64,000 nt of DNA from Streptomyces bicolor (GTDB lineage Bacteria > Actinomycetota > Actinomycetes > Streptomycetales > Streptomycetaceae). Location of the stretch: assembly GCF_000719285.1 (NCBI RefSeq), contig NZ_JOFS01000006.1:248001-312000 (forward strand). The letters are read 5' to 3'. The translations under genes were made by a program, and so were the position numbers. Positions 43,881 through 51,901 of the stretch are shown here, piece after piece (the first letter of the stretch is position 1; every line of letters begins with the position of its first letter). The notes below the pieces were generated by a model, which saw nothing but the letters and a program-made list of their open reading frames with translations, was not told where the DNA came from and did no database searches.

Positions 43881-44711
43881 CTAGATGAGGCCGTGCTCCT
43901 CCAGATAGTCCAGCTGCGCCCGAACCGAGAGCTCTGCCGCCGGCCACAGAGAGCGGTCCACGTCCGCGTACACATGGGCGACGACCTCGGCCGGGGTTTC
44001 GTAGCCGTCCTCGACCGCCGTCTCGACCTGGGCGAGGCGGTGGGCGCGGTGGGCGAGGTAGAACTCGACGGCGCCCTGGGCGTCCTCCAGGACGGGGCCG
44101 TGCCCCGGGAGGACGGTATGCACGCCGTCGTCGACCGTGAGGGACCTGAGCCGCCGCAGTGAGTCCAGGTAGTCGCCGAGGCGGCCGTCGGGGTGCGCCA
44201 CGACCGTCGTGCCGCGCCCCAGGATCGTGTCGCCGGTCAGGACGGCGCGGTCGGCCGGAAGGTGGAAGCAGAGCGAGTCGGCGGTGTGCCCGGGCGTCGG
44301 TACTACGCGCAGCTCCAGGCCGCCGACACTGACCACGTCCCCCGCGCCGAGCCCTTCGTCGCCGAGCCGCAACGCCGGGTCGAGCGCACGCACGCGCGTG
44401 CCGGTCAGCTCGGCGAAGCGTCCGGCGCCCTCGGCGTGGTCGGGGTGGCCGTGGGTGAGCAGGGTCAGGGCGATGCGCTTTCCGGCCTTCTCGGCCATGG
44501 CGACGACATTGCGCAGGTGACCGTCGTCCAGCGGGCCCGGGTCGACCACGACGGCCAGGTCGGAGTCCGGCTCCGAGAGGATCCAGGTGTTGGTGCCGTC
44601 CAGGGTCATCGCGGACGGGTTGGGCGCGAGGACGTTGACGGCGCGGGCGGTGGCGGGGCCGGTGAGGACCCCGCCTCGCGGCTGGCCGGGGAGGGCTGCT
44701 GCGTCCGTCAT
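43881..44711 (-). CDS. Metallo-beta-lactamase-fold hydrolase (LACTB2-like)
   Basis: 276 residues. The zinc motifs are present: LLTHGHPDHAEG (HxHxDH), PGHTADS, LTGDTILG and LPGHGPV. The extra C-terminal helical region (VEFYLAHRAHRLAQVETAV...TPAEVVAHVYADVDRSLWPAAELSVRAQLDYLEEHGLI) is that of LACTB2/glyoxalase II-like and RNase-type relatives. It is cotranscribed with the Nudix gene upstream. Confidence 0.92.
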   Translation of the reverse strand: MTDAAALPGQPRGGVLTGPATARAVNVLAPNPSAMTLDGTNTWILSEPDSDLAVVVDPGPLDDGHLRNVVAMAEKAGKRIALTLLTHGHPDHAEGAGRFAELTGTRVRALDPALRLGDEGLGAGDVVSVGGLELRVVPTPGHTADSLCFHLPADRAVLTGDTILGRGTTVVAHPDGRLGDYLDSLRRLRSLTVDDGVHTVLPGHGPVLEDAQGAVEFYLAHRAHRLAQVETAVEDGYETPAEVVAHVYADVDRSLWPAAELSVRAQLDYLEEHGLI

Positions 44712-44778
44712 ACGAGAGGGCCTTCCAGGGCTGTGGGCGCTGTGGGCACTGAGGGCGTCGCCGCCGCTGCGGGTACGT

Positions 44779-45645
44779 TCATGCGGGGGCTCCGCCGGTC
44801 GGGATGTGCTTGGTGAACTCGTCGTGGCCGGGCCACGAGAGCACGATCTCGCCGTCGTCGAGCCGCGCCTGCGCCAGGACGGCGGTGAGGTCGCGGCCGG
44901 GCGCGGCGGCGAGGGCCTCGGCGGCGCTGTCGTACCCGGTCAGCTGGCGCAGGGTCGCGATCGTGGGCGGCATCATCAGCAGCTCGCCCTTGTCGTACGA
45001 GGCGGCGGCCTCCGTGGGCCGGATCCACACCGCGCGGTCCGCCTCCGTGGAGGCGTTGCGGGTGCGCTGGCCCTCCGGGAGGGCGGCGACGAAGAACCAC
45101 GTGTCGTAGCGGCGGGGTTCGAACTCCGGGGTGATCCAGCGGGTCCAGGCGCCCAGGAGATCCGACCGCAGGGCCAGTCCCCGGCGGTCGAGGAACTCGG
45201 CGAACGACAGGTCCCGGGCGACCAGCGCGGCGCGGTCCGCCTCCCAGTCCTCGCCGGTGGTGTCGCCGACGACGGAATCGTCGGTGGGCCCGGCGAGCAG
45301 GACACCCGCCTCCTCGTACGTCTCCCGCACGGCCGCGCAGACGATCGCCTGTGCCGCCGCCTCGTCGACACCGAGCCTTGCCGCCCACCACGCGCGCGTG
45401 GGGCCCGCCCAGCGCACGGGATGCTCGTCGCGCGGATCGACGCCGCCGCCCGGATAGGCGTACGCCCCACCGGCGAAGGCCATGGAGGCGCGGCGCCGCA
45501 GCATGTGCACGGCAGGCCCGGCCTCGGTGTCCCTGAGCAACATGACGGTGGCCGCCCGCTTCGGAGCGACGGGGGTCAGGCTTCCGTCCGCGAGCGCGCG
45601 GATACGGTCCGGCCACTCCGGTGGGTACCACTGCCCGTTTGCCAT
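44779..45645 (-). CDS. Nudix hydrolase
   Basis: 288 residues. The core is VAPKRAATVMLLRD...GAYAYPGGGVDPRDE..., CAAVRETYEEAGVLL, i.e. a Nudix box with REx2EE and a long insert between its two parts. An acidic substrate loop follows. The insert is characteristic of NUDT19-like CoA diphosphatases. It sits between crp and the MBL-fold gene on the same strand. Confidence 0.88.
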   Translation of the reverse strand: MANGQWYPPEWPDRIRALADGSLTPVAPKRAATVMLLRDTEAGPAVHMLRRRASMAFAGGAYAYPGGGVDPRDEHPVRWAGPTRAWWAARLGVDEAAAQAIVCAAVRETYEEAGVLLAGPTDDSVVGDTTGEDWEADRAALVARDLSFAEFLDRRGLALRSDLLGAWTRWITPEFEPRRYDTWFFVAALPEGQRTRNASTEADRAVWIRPTEAAASYDKGELLMMPPTIATLRQLTGYDSAAEALAAAPGRDLTAVLAQARLDDGEIVLSWPGHDEFTKHIPTGGAPA

Positions 45646-45684
45646 GGGCGGAGGCTATCTCCTGGTGCGCGGATGTTCGAGGGG

Positions 45685-45738
45685 GGCCAACGGCGACGGG
45701 GTGGCCAACGGCGACGGGGTGGCCAACGGCGACGGGGC
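45685..45738. repeat. Three tandem 18-base repeats
   Basis: GGCCAACGGCGACGGGGT in three copies (45685-45702, 45703-45720, 45721-45738, last base differs) between crp and the Nudix gene. Confidence 0.9.
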
Positions 45739-45766
45739 CCCGCCTCGTGGTGAGACGGGACCCCGG
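45732..45766 (-). terminator. Imperfect terminator hairpin after crp
   Basis: GGGGCCCCGCCTC / GAGACGGGACCCC with two mismatches, in the 141-base gap downstream of the leftward crp. No T-run is seen. Confidence 0.5.
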
Positions 45767-45786
45767 CGTCGTACGACTTGGTGTGC

Positions 45787-46461
45787 CTACCGCGACCGCT
45801 TGGCCAGTCGCTCCACGTCGAGCAGGATCACCGCGCGCGCCTCCAGCCGGAGCCAGCCACGCTGGGCGAAGTCCGCGAGTGCCTTGTTGACCGTCTCGCG
45901 CGAGGCGCCGACGAGCTGGGCGAGCTCCTCCTGCGTCAGGTCGTGCACGACGTGGATGCCCTCTTCGGACTGCACGCCGAACCGGCGGGAGAGGTCGAGG
46001 AGAGCGCGGGCGACACGGCCCGGGACGTCCGAGAAGACCAGGTCGGACATCGCGTCGTTGGTGCGGCGCAGGCGGCGGGCGACGGCGCGCAGCAGCGCGG
46101 TGGCCACCTCGGGGCGGGCGTTCAGCCAGGGCTGGAGGTCGCCGTGGCCCAGGCCCAGCAGCTTGACCTCGGTCAGCGCGGTGGCCGTCGCCGTGCGCGG
46201 GCCCGGGTCGAAGAGGGACAGCTCGCCGATGAGCTCGCCGGGGCCGACCACGGCGAGCATGTTCTCGCGGCCGTCGGGGGACGTGCGGTGAAGCTTGACC
46301 TTGCCCTCGGTGACGACGTAGAGCCGGTCGCCCGGGTCGCCCTCGTGGAACAGGGAGTCGCCACGTGCGAGGGTCACCTCACTCATGGAGGCGCGGAGCT
46401 CCGCGGACTGCTCGTCATCGAGCGCCGCGAAGAGCGGGTTGCGCCGCAGAACGTCGTCCAC
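45787..46461 (-). CDS. crp: cAMP receptor protein family regulator Crp
   Basis: 224 residues from GTG 46461, with AAGGAG eight bases upstream; open sequence further upstream is antisense to nth and not used. The cyclic-nucleotide fold shows LARGDSLFHEGDPGDRLYVVTEGKVKLHR, GELIGELSLFDPGPRTATATALTEV (phosphate-binding cassette) and the helix-turn-helix LTQEELAQLVGASRETVNKALADFAQRGWLRLEARAVILLD. In S. coelicolor Crp governs germination, development and antibiotic genes. A site at 46550 may allow autoregulation. Confidence 0.96.
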   Translation of the reverse strand: MDDVLRRNPLFAALDDEQSAELRASMSEVTLARGDSLFHEGDPGDRLYVVTEGKVKLHRTSPDGRENMLAVVGPGELIGELSLFDPGPRTATATALTEVKLLGLGHGDLQPWLNARPEVATALLRAVARRLRRTNDAMSDLVFSDVPGRVARALLDLSRRFGVQSEEGIHVVHDLTQEELAQLVGASRETVNKALADFAQRGWLRLEARAVILLDVERLAKRSR

Positions 46462-46549
46462 GAGTTCTCTCCTTGTCGACCTGCTCAGGGGATCGCTCCC
46501 CCGCTTACCAGGGGACCGTGCTCCCCATTTTGCCGGACGGTCCAAACAG

Positions 46550-46563
46550 TGTGATCTGTCACA
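46550..46563. promoter_or_regulatory. Crp-like site between crp and nth
   Basis: TGTGATCTGTCACA: both half-sites of the Crp consensus (TGTGA, TCACA) but spaced by four rather than six bases. It lies 89 bases upstream of crp and 103 upstream of nth. Confidence 0.4.
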
Positions 46564-46665
46564 AGGATGCCGCACAGGTGTCCCGAGGTAAGCGGCAGGG
46601 GTCCAATTGGGGGCCGATCCTCGGGGTCCGGGGCGGATGTCGGTGGCGGGCTTTAGGCTGGCCGG

Positions 46666-47898
46666 GTGTCCAAATCGCCGGTGAGAGCACAGGCCAAGGG
46701 GGCTGGGCGGGTGGTTGTACGTCGCGATTCCGCTATGGGCGAACAGGACCCCGGCGGCGGAAGGAAAACGGCAAAAGCGGTGAAAAGGGCGCCGAGTGCA
46801 ACGGCTGCGGGTGGCGAGAAACCGGCGGTGAAGACGTCGGTGACCGCGAAGAAGGTCGGGTCCGCGAAGACGTCGGCGGCCGCGAAGAAGGTCGGGTCCG
46901 CGAAGAAGACGGCGGGCGCGAAGAAGGTCGGGTCTGTGAAGAAGACTGCGGCCGCGAAGAAGACGGCGGCCGCGAAGAAGGCCGCACCCGCCAAGAAGGT
47001 GGCGGCGAAGAAGGCGATCACCAAGAAGGCGATCACCAAGAAGCCGGTCATCGCCCCCGAGGGGGCCGCCGTCTCGGTGAAGGGCGCGTCCCCCGTCAAG
47101 TCCGTCACCGTGAAGCCCCCCACCGCCGAGTCCCGCACCGCCCTCGTCCGCCGTGCCCGCCGTATCAACCGGGAACTCGCGGAGGTCTACCCGTACGCCC
47201 ACCCCGAGCTGGACTTCGACAACCCCTTCCAGCTGGTGGTCGCCACCGTGCTGTCCGCCCAGACCACCGACCTGCGCGTCAACCAGACGACCCCAGCGCT
47301 CTTCGCCAAGTACCCCACGCCCGAGGACCTGGCCGCCGCCAACCCGGAGGAGGTCGAGGAGATCCTCCGTCCGTGCGGTTTCTTCCGGGCCAAGACCAAG
47401 TCGGTCATGGGCTTGTCCAAGGCGCTGGTGGAGAACCACGGCGGCGAGGTCCCGGGCCGGCTGGAGGACCTGGTCAAGCTGCCCGGCGTCGGTCGCAAGA
47501 CGGCCTTCGTCGTGCTCGGCAACGCCTTCGGCCGCCCCGGCATCACCGTGGACACGCACTTCCAGCGGCTGGTGCGGCGCTGGCAGTGGACCGAGCAGAC
47601 GGATCCCGACAAGATCGAGGCGGAGATCGGCGCGCTGTTCCCCAAGAGCGACTGGACGGACCTCTCGCACCATGTGATCTGGCACGGCCGCCGTATCTGC
47701 CACGCCCGCAAGCCCGCGTGCGGCGCCTGCCCCGTGGCACCGCTCTGCCCGGCGTACGGCGAGGGCGAGACGGATCCGGAGAAGGCGAAGAAGCTCCTCA
47801 AGTACGAGAAGGGCGGCTTCCCGGGACAGCGACTCAACCCGCCCCAGGCCTACCTGGACGCGGGCGGCAGGCCGGCCCCGCCGCTGGGGGCCGGATGA
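46666..47898 (+). CDS. nth: Endonuclease III with histone H1-like lysine/alanine tail
   Basis: 410 residues, nearly 200 more than E. coli Nth. The enzyme core begins at about residue 150 (ALVRRARRINRELAEVYPYA) and has the helix-hairpin-helix LPGVGRKTA with the catalytic Lys, the catalytic Asp in TVDTHFQRL, and the [4Fe-4S] ligands C-x6-C-x2-C-x5-C (CHARKPACGACPVAPLC). It removes oxidised pyrimidines and cuts abasic sites. Residues about 60-128 are repeats of AAKKVGSAKK, AAAKK and AITKK, strongly basic and resembling histone H1/HupS-type tails, which would hold the enzyme on DNA. GTG 46666 has no clear ribosome site; ATG 46735 is an alternative. Confidence 0.93.
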   Translation: MSKSPVRAQAKGAGRVVVRRDSAMGEQDPGGGRKTAKAVKRAPSATAAGGEKPAVKTSVTAKKVGSAKTSAAAKKVGSAKKTAGAKKVGSVKKTAAAKKTAAAKKAAPAKKVAAKKAITKKAITKKPVIAPEGAAVSVKGASPVKSVTVKPPTAESRTALVRRARRINRELAEVYPYAHPELDFDNPFQLVVATVLSAQTTDLRVNQTTPALFAKYPTPEDLAAANPEEVEEILRPCGFFRAKTKSVMGLSKALVENHGGEVPGRLEDLVKLPGVGRKTAFVVLGNAFGRPGITVDTHFQRLVRRWQWTEQTDPDKIEAEIGALFPKSDWTDLSHHVIWHGRRICHARKPACGACPVAPLCPAYGEGETDPEKAKKLLKYEKGGFPGQRLNPPQAYLDAGGRPAPPLGAG

Positions 47899-48004
47899 CG
47901 GGGCGGGCCGGATGGAACCGGGCACTGTCGCTCCCCGCTGCCGCCGGGCCGGAACGATCTAGGTGCCCTCAGGCGTTGGACCCGGCAGGACGACGGGGGT
48001 GGCG

Positions 48005-48700
48005 ATGACGCGCTCGAGTGATACGCAGGACGGGCCGGTGGTGCTCAGCAAGGAGGGGCTGCCCGACTGGCTGGATCCGGTGGTGCGGGTGGTGGAGACG
48101 GTCGAGCCGCTGCAGCTGAGCCGCTTCCTGCCGCCGGAGAACGGCGCGGGGCGCCAGTCCGCCGTACTGATCCTCTTCGGGGAGGGCGAGCGCGGGCCCG
48201 AGCTGCTGCTCATGGAGCGGGCCAGTTCGCTGCGGTCGCACGCCGGCCAACCGTCCTTCCCCGGCGGCGCCCTCGACCCCGAGGACGGCGATCCGCAGGC
48301 CGACGGGCCGCTGCGGGCCGCGCTCCGCGAGGCCGAGGAGGAGACCGGACTCGATCCGAGCGGCGTCCAGCTCTTCGGGGTGCTGCCCAAGCTGTACATC
48401 CCGGTGAGCGGCTTCGTCGTCACGCCGGTGCTGGGCTGGTGGCGGGAGCCGAGCCCGGTCGACGTAGTCGATCCGAATGAGACGGCCCGCGTCTTCACCG
48501 TCCCCGTGGCGGATCTCACGAACCCGGACAACCGCGCCACGACCGTCCACCCCAGCGGCCACCGAGGTCCGGCATTTCTGGTCGAATCGGCCCTGGTCTG
48601 GGGTTTCACGGCCGGAATCATCGACCGTCTGCTGCATTTCTCGGGCTGGGAGCAGCCCTGGGACCGGGGCAAGCAGGTCCCGCTCGACTGGCGGTCATGA
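48005..48700 (+). CDS. Nudix hydrolase, CoA diphosphatase type
   Basis: 231 residues from ATG 48005 (a GTG six bases earlier is also possible). The motif GQPSFPGGALDPEDGDPQADGPLRAALREAEEETGLDPSGVQ is a full Nudix box preceded by the UPF0035/CoA signature (HAGQPSFPGG). It probably cleaves CoA or related diphosphates. It lies 106 bases after nth and 120 before marP. Confidence 0.92.
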   Translation: MTRSSDTQDGPVVLSKEGLPDWLDPVVRVVETVEPLQLSRFLPPENGAGRQSAVLILFGEGERGPELLLMERASSLRSHAGQPSFPGGALDPEDGDPQADGPLRAALREAEEETGLDPSGVQLFGVLPKLYIPVSGFVVTPVLGWWREPSPVDVVDPNETARVFTVPVADLTNPDNRATTVHPSGHRGPAFLVESALVWGFTAGIIDRLLHFSGWEQPWDRGKQVPLDWRS

Positions 48701-48820
48701 CAGGGTGTCTGCCGTGCTGTGTCTTCCCGGGGGCCGTGGTGTCCGATTTCCGTTGCGTGGCGGGCCGGGTCCGCGGCCGACCCGTGGTGAGCGAAAAGTG
48801 ATGAGGCGAGGCTAGAACCG

Positions 48821-50020
48821 GTGAACGTGCTGGACATCCTGTTGCTGGTCGCCGCCGTGTGGTTCGCGATCGTGGGCTATCGCCAGGGCTTCGTCGTCGG
48901 CATCCTGTCGGTGATCGGCTTCCTCGGCGGTGGTCTCGTGGCCGTCTACCTGCTGCCGGTCATCTGGGACGCGCTGACCGACAACGCCGAGGTGAGCACG
49001 ACCGCCGCCGTCGTCGCGGTCGTCGTCGTGATCGTCTGCGCCTCCGTCGGCCAGGCCCTGACCACCCACCTCGGCAACAAGCTGCGCCGCTACATCACCT
49101 GGTCCCCGGCCCGCGCCCTGGACGCGACCGGCGGCGCCCTCGTCAACGTCGTCGCGATGCTGCTCGTCGCCTGGCTGATCGGTTCCGCCCTCGCCGGGAC
49201 CACGCTGCCGACGCTCGGCAAGGAGGTCCGCAACTCCAAGGTGCTGCTCGGGGTCGCACGGGCATTGCCCGACCAGGCGGACACCTGGTTCGCGGACTTC
49301 TCCGCGGTCCTCGCGCAGAACGGCTTCCCGCAGGTCTTCAGCCCGTTCGCGAACGAGCCGATCAACGACGTCCGGCCGCCCGACCCGGCCCTCGCGAACA
49401 GCCCGGTGGCCACCCGCGCGCAGCGCTCCATCGTCAAGGTCATGGGCACGGCGACGAGTTGCGGCAAGGTCCTCGAGGGCACCGGCTTCGTGTTCGCCGA
49501 CCGCCGTGTCATGACCAACGCACATGTCGTCGGCGGCGTCGACGAACCCACCGTCCAGATAGGGGGCGAGGGCAAGAAGTACGACGCGACGGTCGTCCTC
49601 TACGACTGGGAGCGCGACATCGCCGTACTCGACGTGCCGGACCTGGACGCGCCCGTGCTGAGGTTCTCCACCACCGACGCCGAAAGCGGCGACGGCGCGA
49701 TCATCGCGGGCTTCCCGGAGAACGGGGCGTACGACGTGCGTGCCGCACGTGTGCGTGGCCGCCTCCCGGCCAACGGCCCGGACATCTACCACCGCGGCAC
49801 GGTGCGCCGTGATGTCTACTCGCTGTACGCGACCGTCCGCCAGGGCAACTCCGGCGGCCCGCTGCTCACGCCCGAGGGCAAGGTGTACGGCGTGGTCTTC
49901 GCCAAGTCCCTCGACGACGCCAACACCGGCTACGCGCTCACCGTGGACGAGATCCAGGAGGACATCGTCGAGGGCCGTACCGCCAACCAGCAGGTGGACA
50001 GCGACAGCTGCGCGCTGTAG
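48821..50020 (+). CDS. MarP-type membrane serine protease
   Basis: 399 residues. The N-terminal CvpA-like domain has four helices (LLLVAAVWFAIVGYRQGFVVGILSVIGFLGGG... to about 137). The C-terminal periplasmic trypsin-like domain shows the catalytic histidine in MTNAHVVGG, aspartate in ERDIAVLDV and serine in QGNSGGPLL, with two cysteines (C214 and C397) likely bonded. M. tuberculosis MarP maintains pH and acid resistance in this way. GTG 48821 starts the CvpA block (VLDILLLVAAVWFAI). Confidence 0.94.
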   Translation: MNVLDILLLVAAVWFAIVGYRQGFVVGILSVIGFLGGGLVAVYLLPVIWDALTDNAEVSTTAAVVAVVVVIVCASVGQALTTHLGNKLRRYITWSPARALDATGGALVNVVAMLLVAWLIGSALAGTTLPTLGKEVRNSKVLLGVARALPDQADTWFADFSAVLAQNGFPQVFSPFANEPINDVRPPDPALANSPVATRAQRSIVKVMGTATSCGKVLEGTGFVFADRRVMTNAHVVGGVDEPTVQIGGEGKKYDATVVLYDWERDIAVLDVPDLDAPVLRFSTTDAESGDGAIIAGFPENGAYDVRAARVRGRLPANGPDIYHRGTVRRDVYSLYATVRQGNSGGPLLTPEGKVYGVVFAKSLDDANTGYALTVDEIQEDIVEGRTANQQVDSDSCAL

Positions 50021-50081
50021 ACGCCTGAGGTGCCTGTGTCGAAGGGCCGGGCAGCCCGGTCGTGAGAAGGTCGCGGCCGGG

Positions 50082-50264
50082 TCAGCCACGCGGGTGGCGC
50101 AGGCGCACCGAGACCCAGCGGGCCCGGCGGCGCAGAATGCGCGGAATGCCCACCCGGAGGTCGGAGCCCGGCATCTGCGGGGCGCTGCCTCGTTGGTGGG
50201 AGCTCAGCCCACCGGCCGAGCGGCGATTGCGTGCTGCGTCACTGTAGTCGTGCGTCCAGCCCAT
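50082..50264 (-). CDS. Hypothetical small basic protein
   Basis: 60 residues (MGWTHDYSDAARNRRSAGG...RVGIPRILRRRARWVSVRLRHPRG), arginine-rich and without a membrane span. No family is recognised. ATG 50264 follows a G-rich tract. It lies on the same strand, 127 bases downstream of the alpha/beta-hydrolase stop. Its composition and lack of an overlapping better gene suggest it is real, though a chance frame cannot be excluded. Confidence 0.5.
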   Translation of the reverse strand: MGWTHDYSDAARNRRSAGGLSSHQRGSAPQMPGSDLRVGIPRILRRRARWVSVRLRHPRG

Positions 50265-50391
50265 ACCCCGACGTCTGCCCCTGCCCCAAGGTCGATAACC
50301 GCCTCCGGCGCCCCCAATTGGCCTATGCGCCAGGCAATTGGCTGTTCGTAGGACAGGTGTTCAGTTCCGGATACCGGGCGCATCGGCGCGG

Positions 50392-51330
50392 TCACCGATC
50401 GGGTTCGGGGTCCTTCAGCCAGTTGATCAGTTCGGTGGAAAAAGCGACCGGGTCCTCTTCGTGCGGGAAGTGCCCCAGCCCGTCGAACAGCCGCCAGCGG
50501 TACGGCGCTTCGACGTACTCGCCCGAACCGGCCGCGCTGCGGGTGCGCATGACGGGGTCGAGGGAGCCGTGCAGATGGAGCGTCGGCACGCGCACCGGCC
50601 GCTTCATACGCCGGTTGAACTGGATGCCGTCGGGGCGGGCCAGCGAGCGCACCATCCAGCGGTACGGCTCGATGGAGCAGTGCGCCGTCGACGGGATGCA
50701 GATCGCGCGACGGTACGTCTCCACCGCGTCGTCGTCCGGCAGGCGCGGGCCCGACCAGTCCCGGATCAGCCGGCCGGCCAGCGCCCCGTCGTCGGCCGTC
50801 AGCTGCCGCTCGGGGAGCCAGGGTCGCTGAAACCCCCAGATGTAGGAACTCGCACTCGTCTGCTTGACGTCCGAGACCATCGCCGAACGCCAGCGCCTCG
50901 GGTGCGGCATGGACGCCACCGCGAGCCGCCGTACGAGCTTGGGGCGCATCACGGCCGCCGTCCACGCCAGATATCCGCCCAGGTCATGGCCGACCAGGGC
51001 GGCGTCGGGCTCACCGAGGGAGCGGATCACACCGGTGATGTCGAGGGCGAGGTTGGCCGGGTCGTAACCGCGCGGCGTACGGTCGCTGCCGCCCACGCCC
51101 CTGAGGTCCATCGCCACCGCCCGGTAGCCCGCGTCGGCGAGGGCGGTGAGCTGGTGCCGCCAGGTCCACCAGAACTGGGGGAAGCCGTGCAGCAGCAGCA
51201 CCAGCGGGCCGTCGCCCATCTCCGCGATGTGGAAGCGCGCACCATTGGCGGCCACGTCCCGGTGAGTCCAGGGACCGTCAAGTCGTACGACCGAGGCAGG
51301 TTGCGCCGAAGGGGTGGCGGGGTCCGTCAT
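50392..51330 (-). CDS. Epoxide-hydrolase-like alpha/beta hydrolase
   Basis: 312 residues from ATG 51330. Oxyanion HGFPQFWWTW, nucleophile elbow VGHDLGGYLAW with Asp, and the catalytic histidine in GLGHFPHEE, the pattern of epoxide hydrolases and haloalkane dehalogenases. The substrate is unknown. The start overlaps the upstream gene by ATGA, so it is cotranslated with the holin-like protein. Confidence 0.93.
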   Translation of the reverse strand: MTDPATPSAQPASVVRLDGPWTHRDVAANGARFHIAEMGDGPLVLLLHGFPQFWWTWRHQLTALADAGYRAVAMDLRGVGGSDRTPRGYDPANLALDITGVIRSLGEPDAALVGHDLGGYLAWTAAVMRPKLVRRLAVASMPHPRRWRSAMVSDVKQTSASSYIWGFQRPWLPERQLTADDGALAGRLIRDWSGPRLPDDDAVETYRRAICIPSTAHCSIEPYRWMVRSLARPDGIQFNRRMKRPVRVPTLHLHGSLDPVMRTRSAAGSGEYVEAPYRWRLFDGLGHFPHEEDPVAFSTELINWLKDPEPDR

Positions 51331-51824
51331 GACGATGAGCGTGCCACAGCCTCGATGGCCGCGGGCGCCCGGTCCTCCAGCTCCGGCCTCGCGGCCGGAC
51401 GCGGGTGCGGCTTGGCATTCTGCAGCACGCCCGCCGTCTCCTTCACCGAGGCGGCGACCTTCTGCGGACCCTTGCTCTTCTTGGCCTTCTTCGCGAAGAC
51501 GACGCCGATCAGCGCGAGGACGAGGGCGATGAGGACATTCGCCGCGAAGGACAGCACGAAGCAGATCGCGAGGTTCCAGTCGCTCCAGGTCCGAATGCCG
51601 TACGCGAGGGCGAAGTTCAGCATCGGCAGGGAGAACAGCAGCACCCCGCCCGCCACCATGAACGCGCCGCCGCTCGTCGCGCCGCGCTTGACGTCCTGCT
51701 TGAGCTGCGCCTTGGCCAGTGCGATCTCGTCGTGCACCAGCGCCGACATCTCGGTCGTCGCCGAGGCGAACAGCTGGCCGATGCTGCGTTCGGCGCCGAC
51801 CGGGCTGCCGTCGGGTGCGCTCAT
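51327..51824 (-). CDS. Phage-holin-like (DUF1469) membrane protein
   Basis: 165 residues. An amphipathic N-terminus (SIGQLFASATTEMSALVHDEIALAKAQLKQDVK) precedes two helices (about 53-75 and 83-110). Despite the name Phage_holin_3_6, these proteins are chromosomal core genes of actinobacteria. The C-terminus is Lys/Pro/Ala-rich. It overlaps the hydrolase gene by four bases. Confidence 0.92.
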   Translation of the reverse strand: MSAPDGSPVGAERSIGQLFASATTEMSALVHDEIALAKAQLKQDVKRGATSGGAFMVAGGVLLFSLPMLNFALAYGIRTWSDWNLAICFVLSFAANVLIALVLALIGVVFAKKAKKSKGPQKVAASVKETAGVLQNAKPHPRPAARPELEDRAPAAIEAVARSSS

Positions 51825-51901
51825 CGCGGTCTCCCTCGTAGTTACGGTTCCGTCTTCTGCCTGACTGCGTACGGTTCCGTCTTTTGTACCGTCCCGTCAG
51901 A

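Noticed and set aside
45787..47925. Crp as a 712-residue protein
   Set aside because: The frame upstream of GTG 46461 is antisense to nth; a strong ribosome site and family length fix the start at 46461.
51327..51824. Holin-like gene as evidence of a prophage
   Set aside because: DUF1469 proteins are core chromosomal genes in actinobacteria and no phage genes are nearby.
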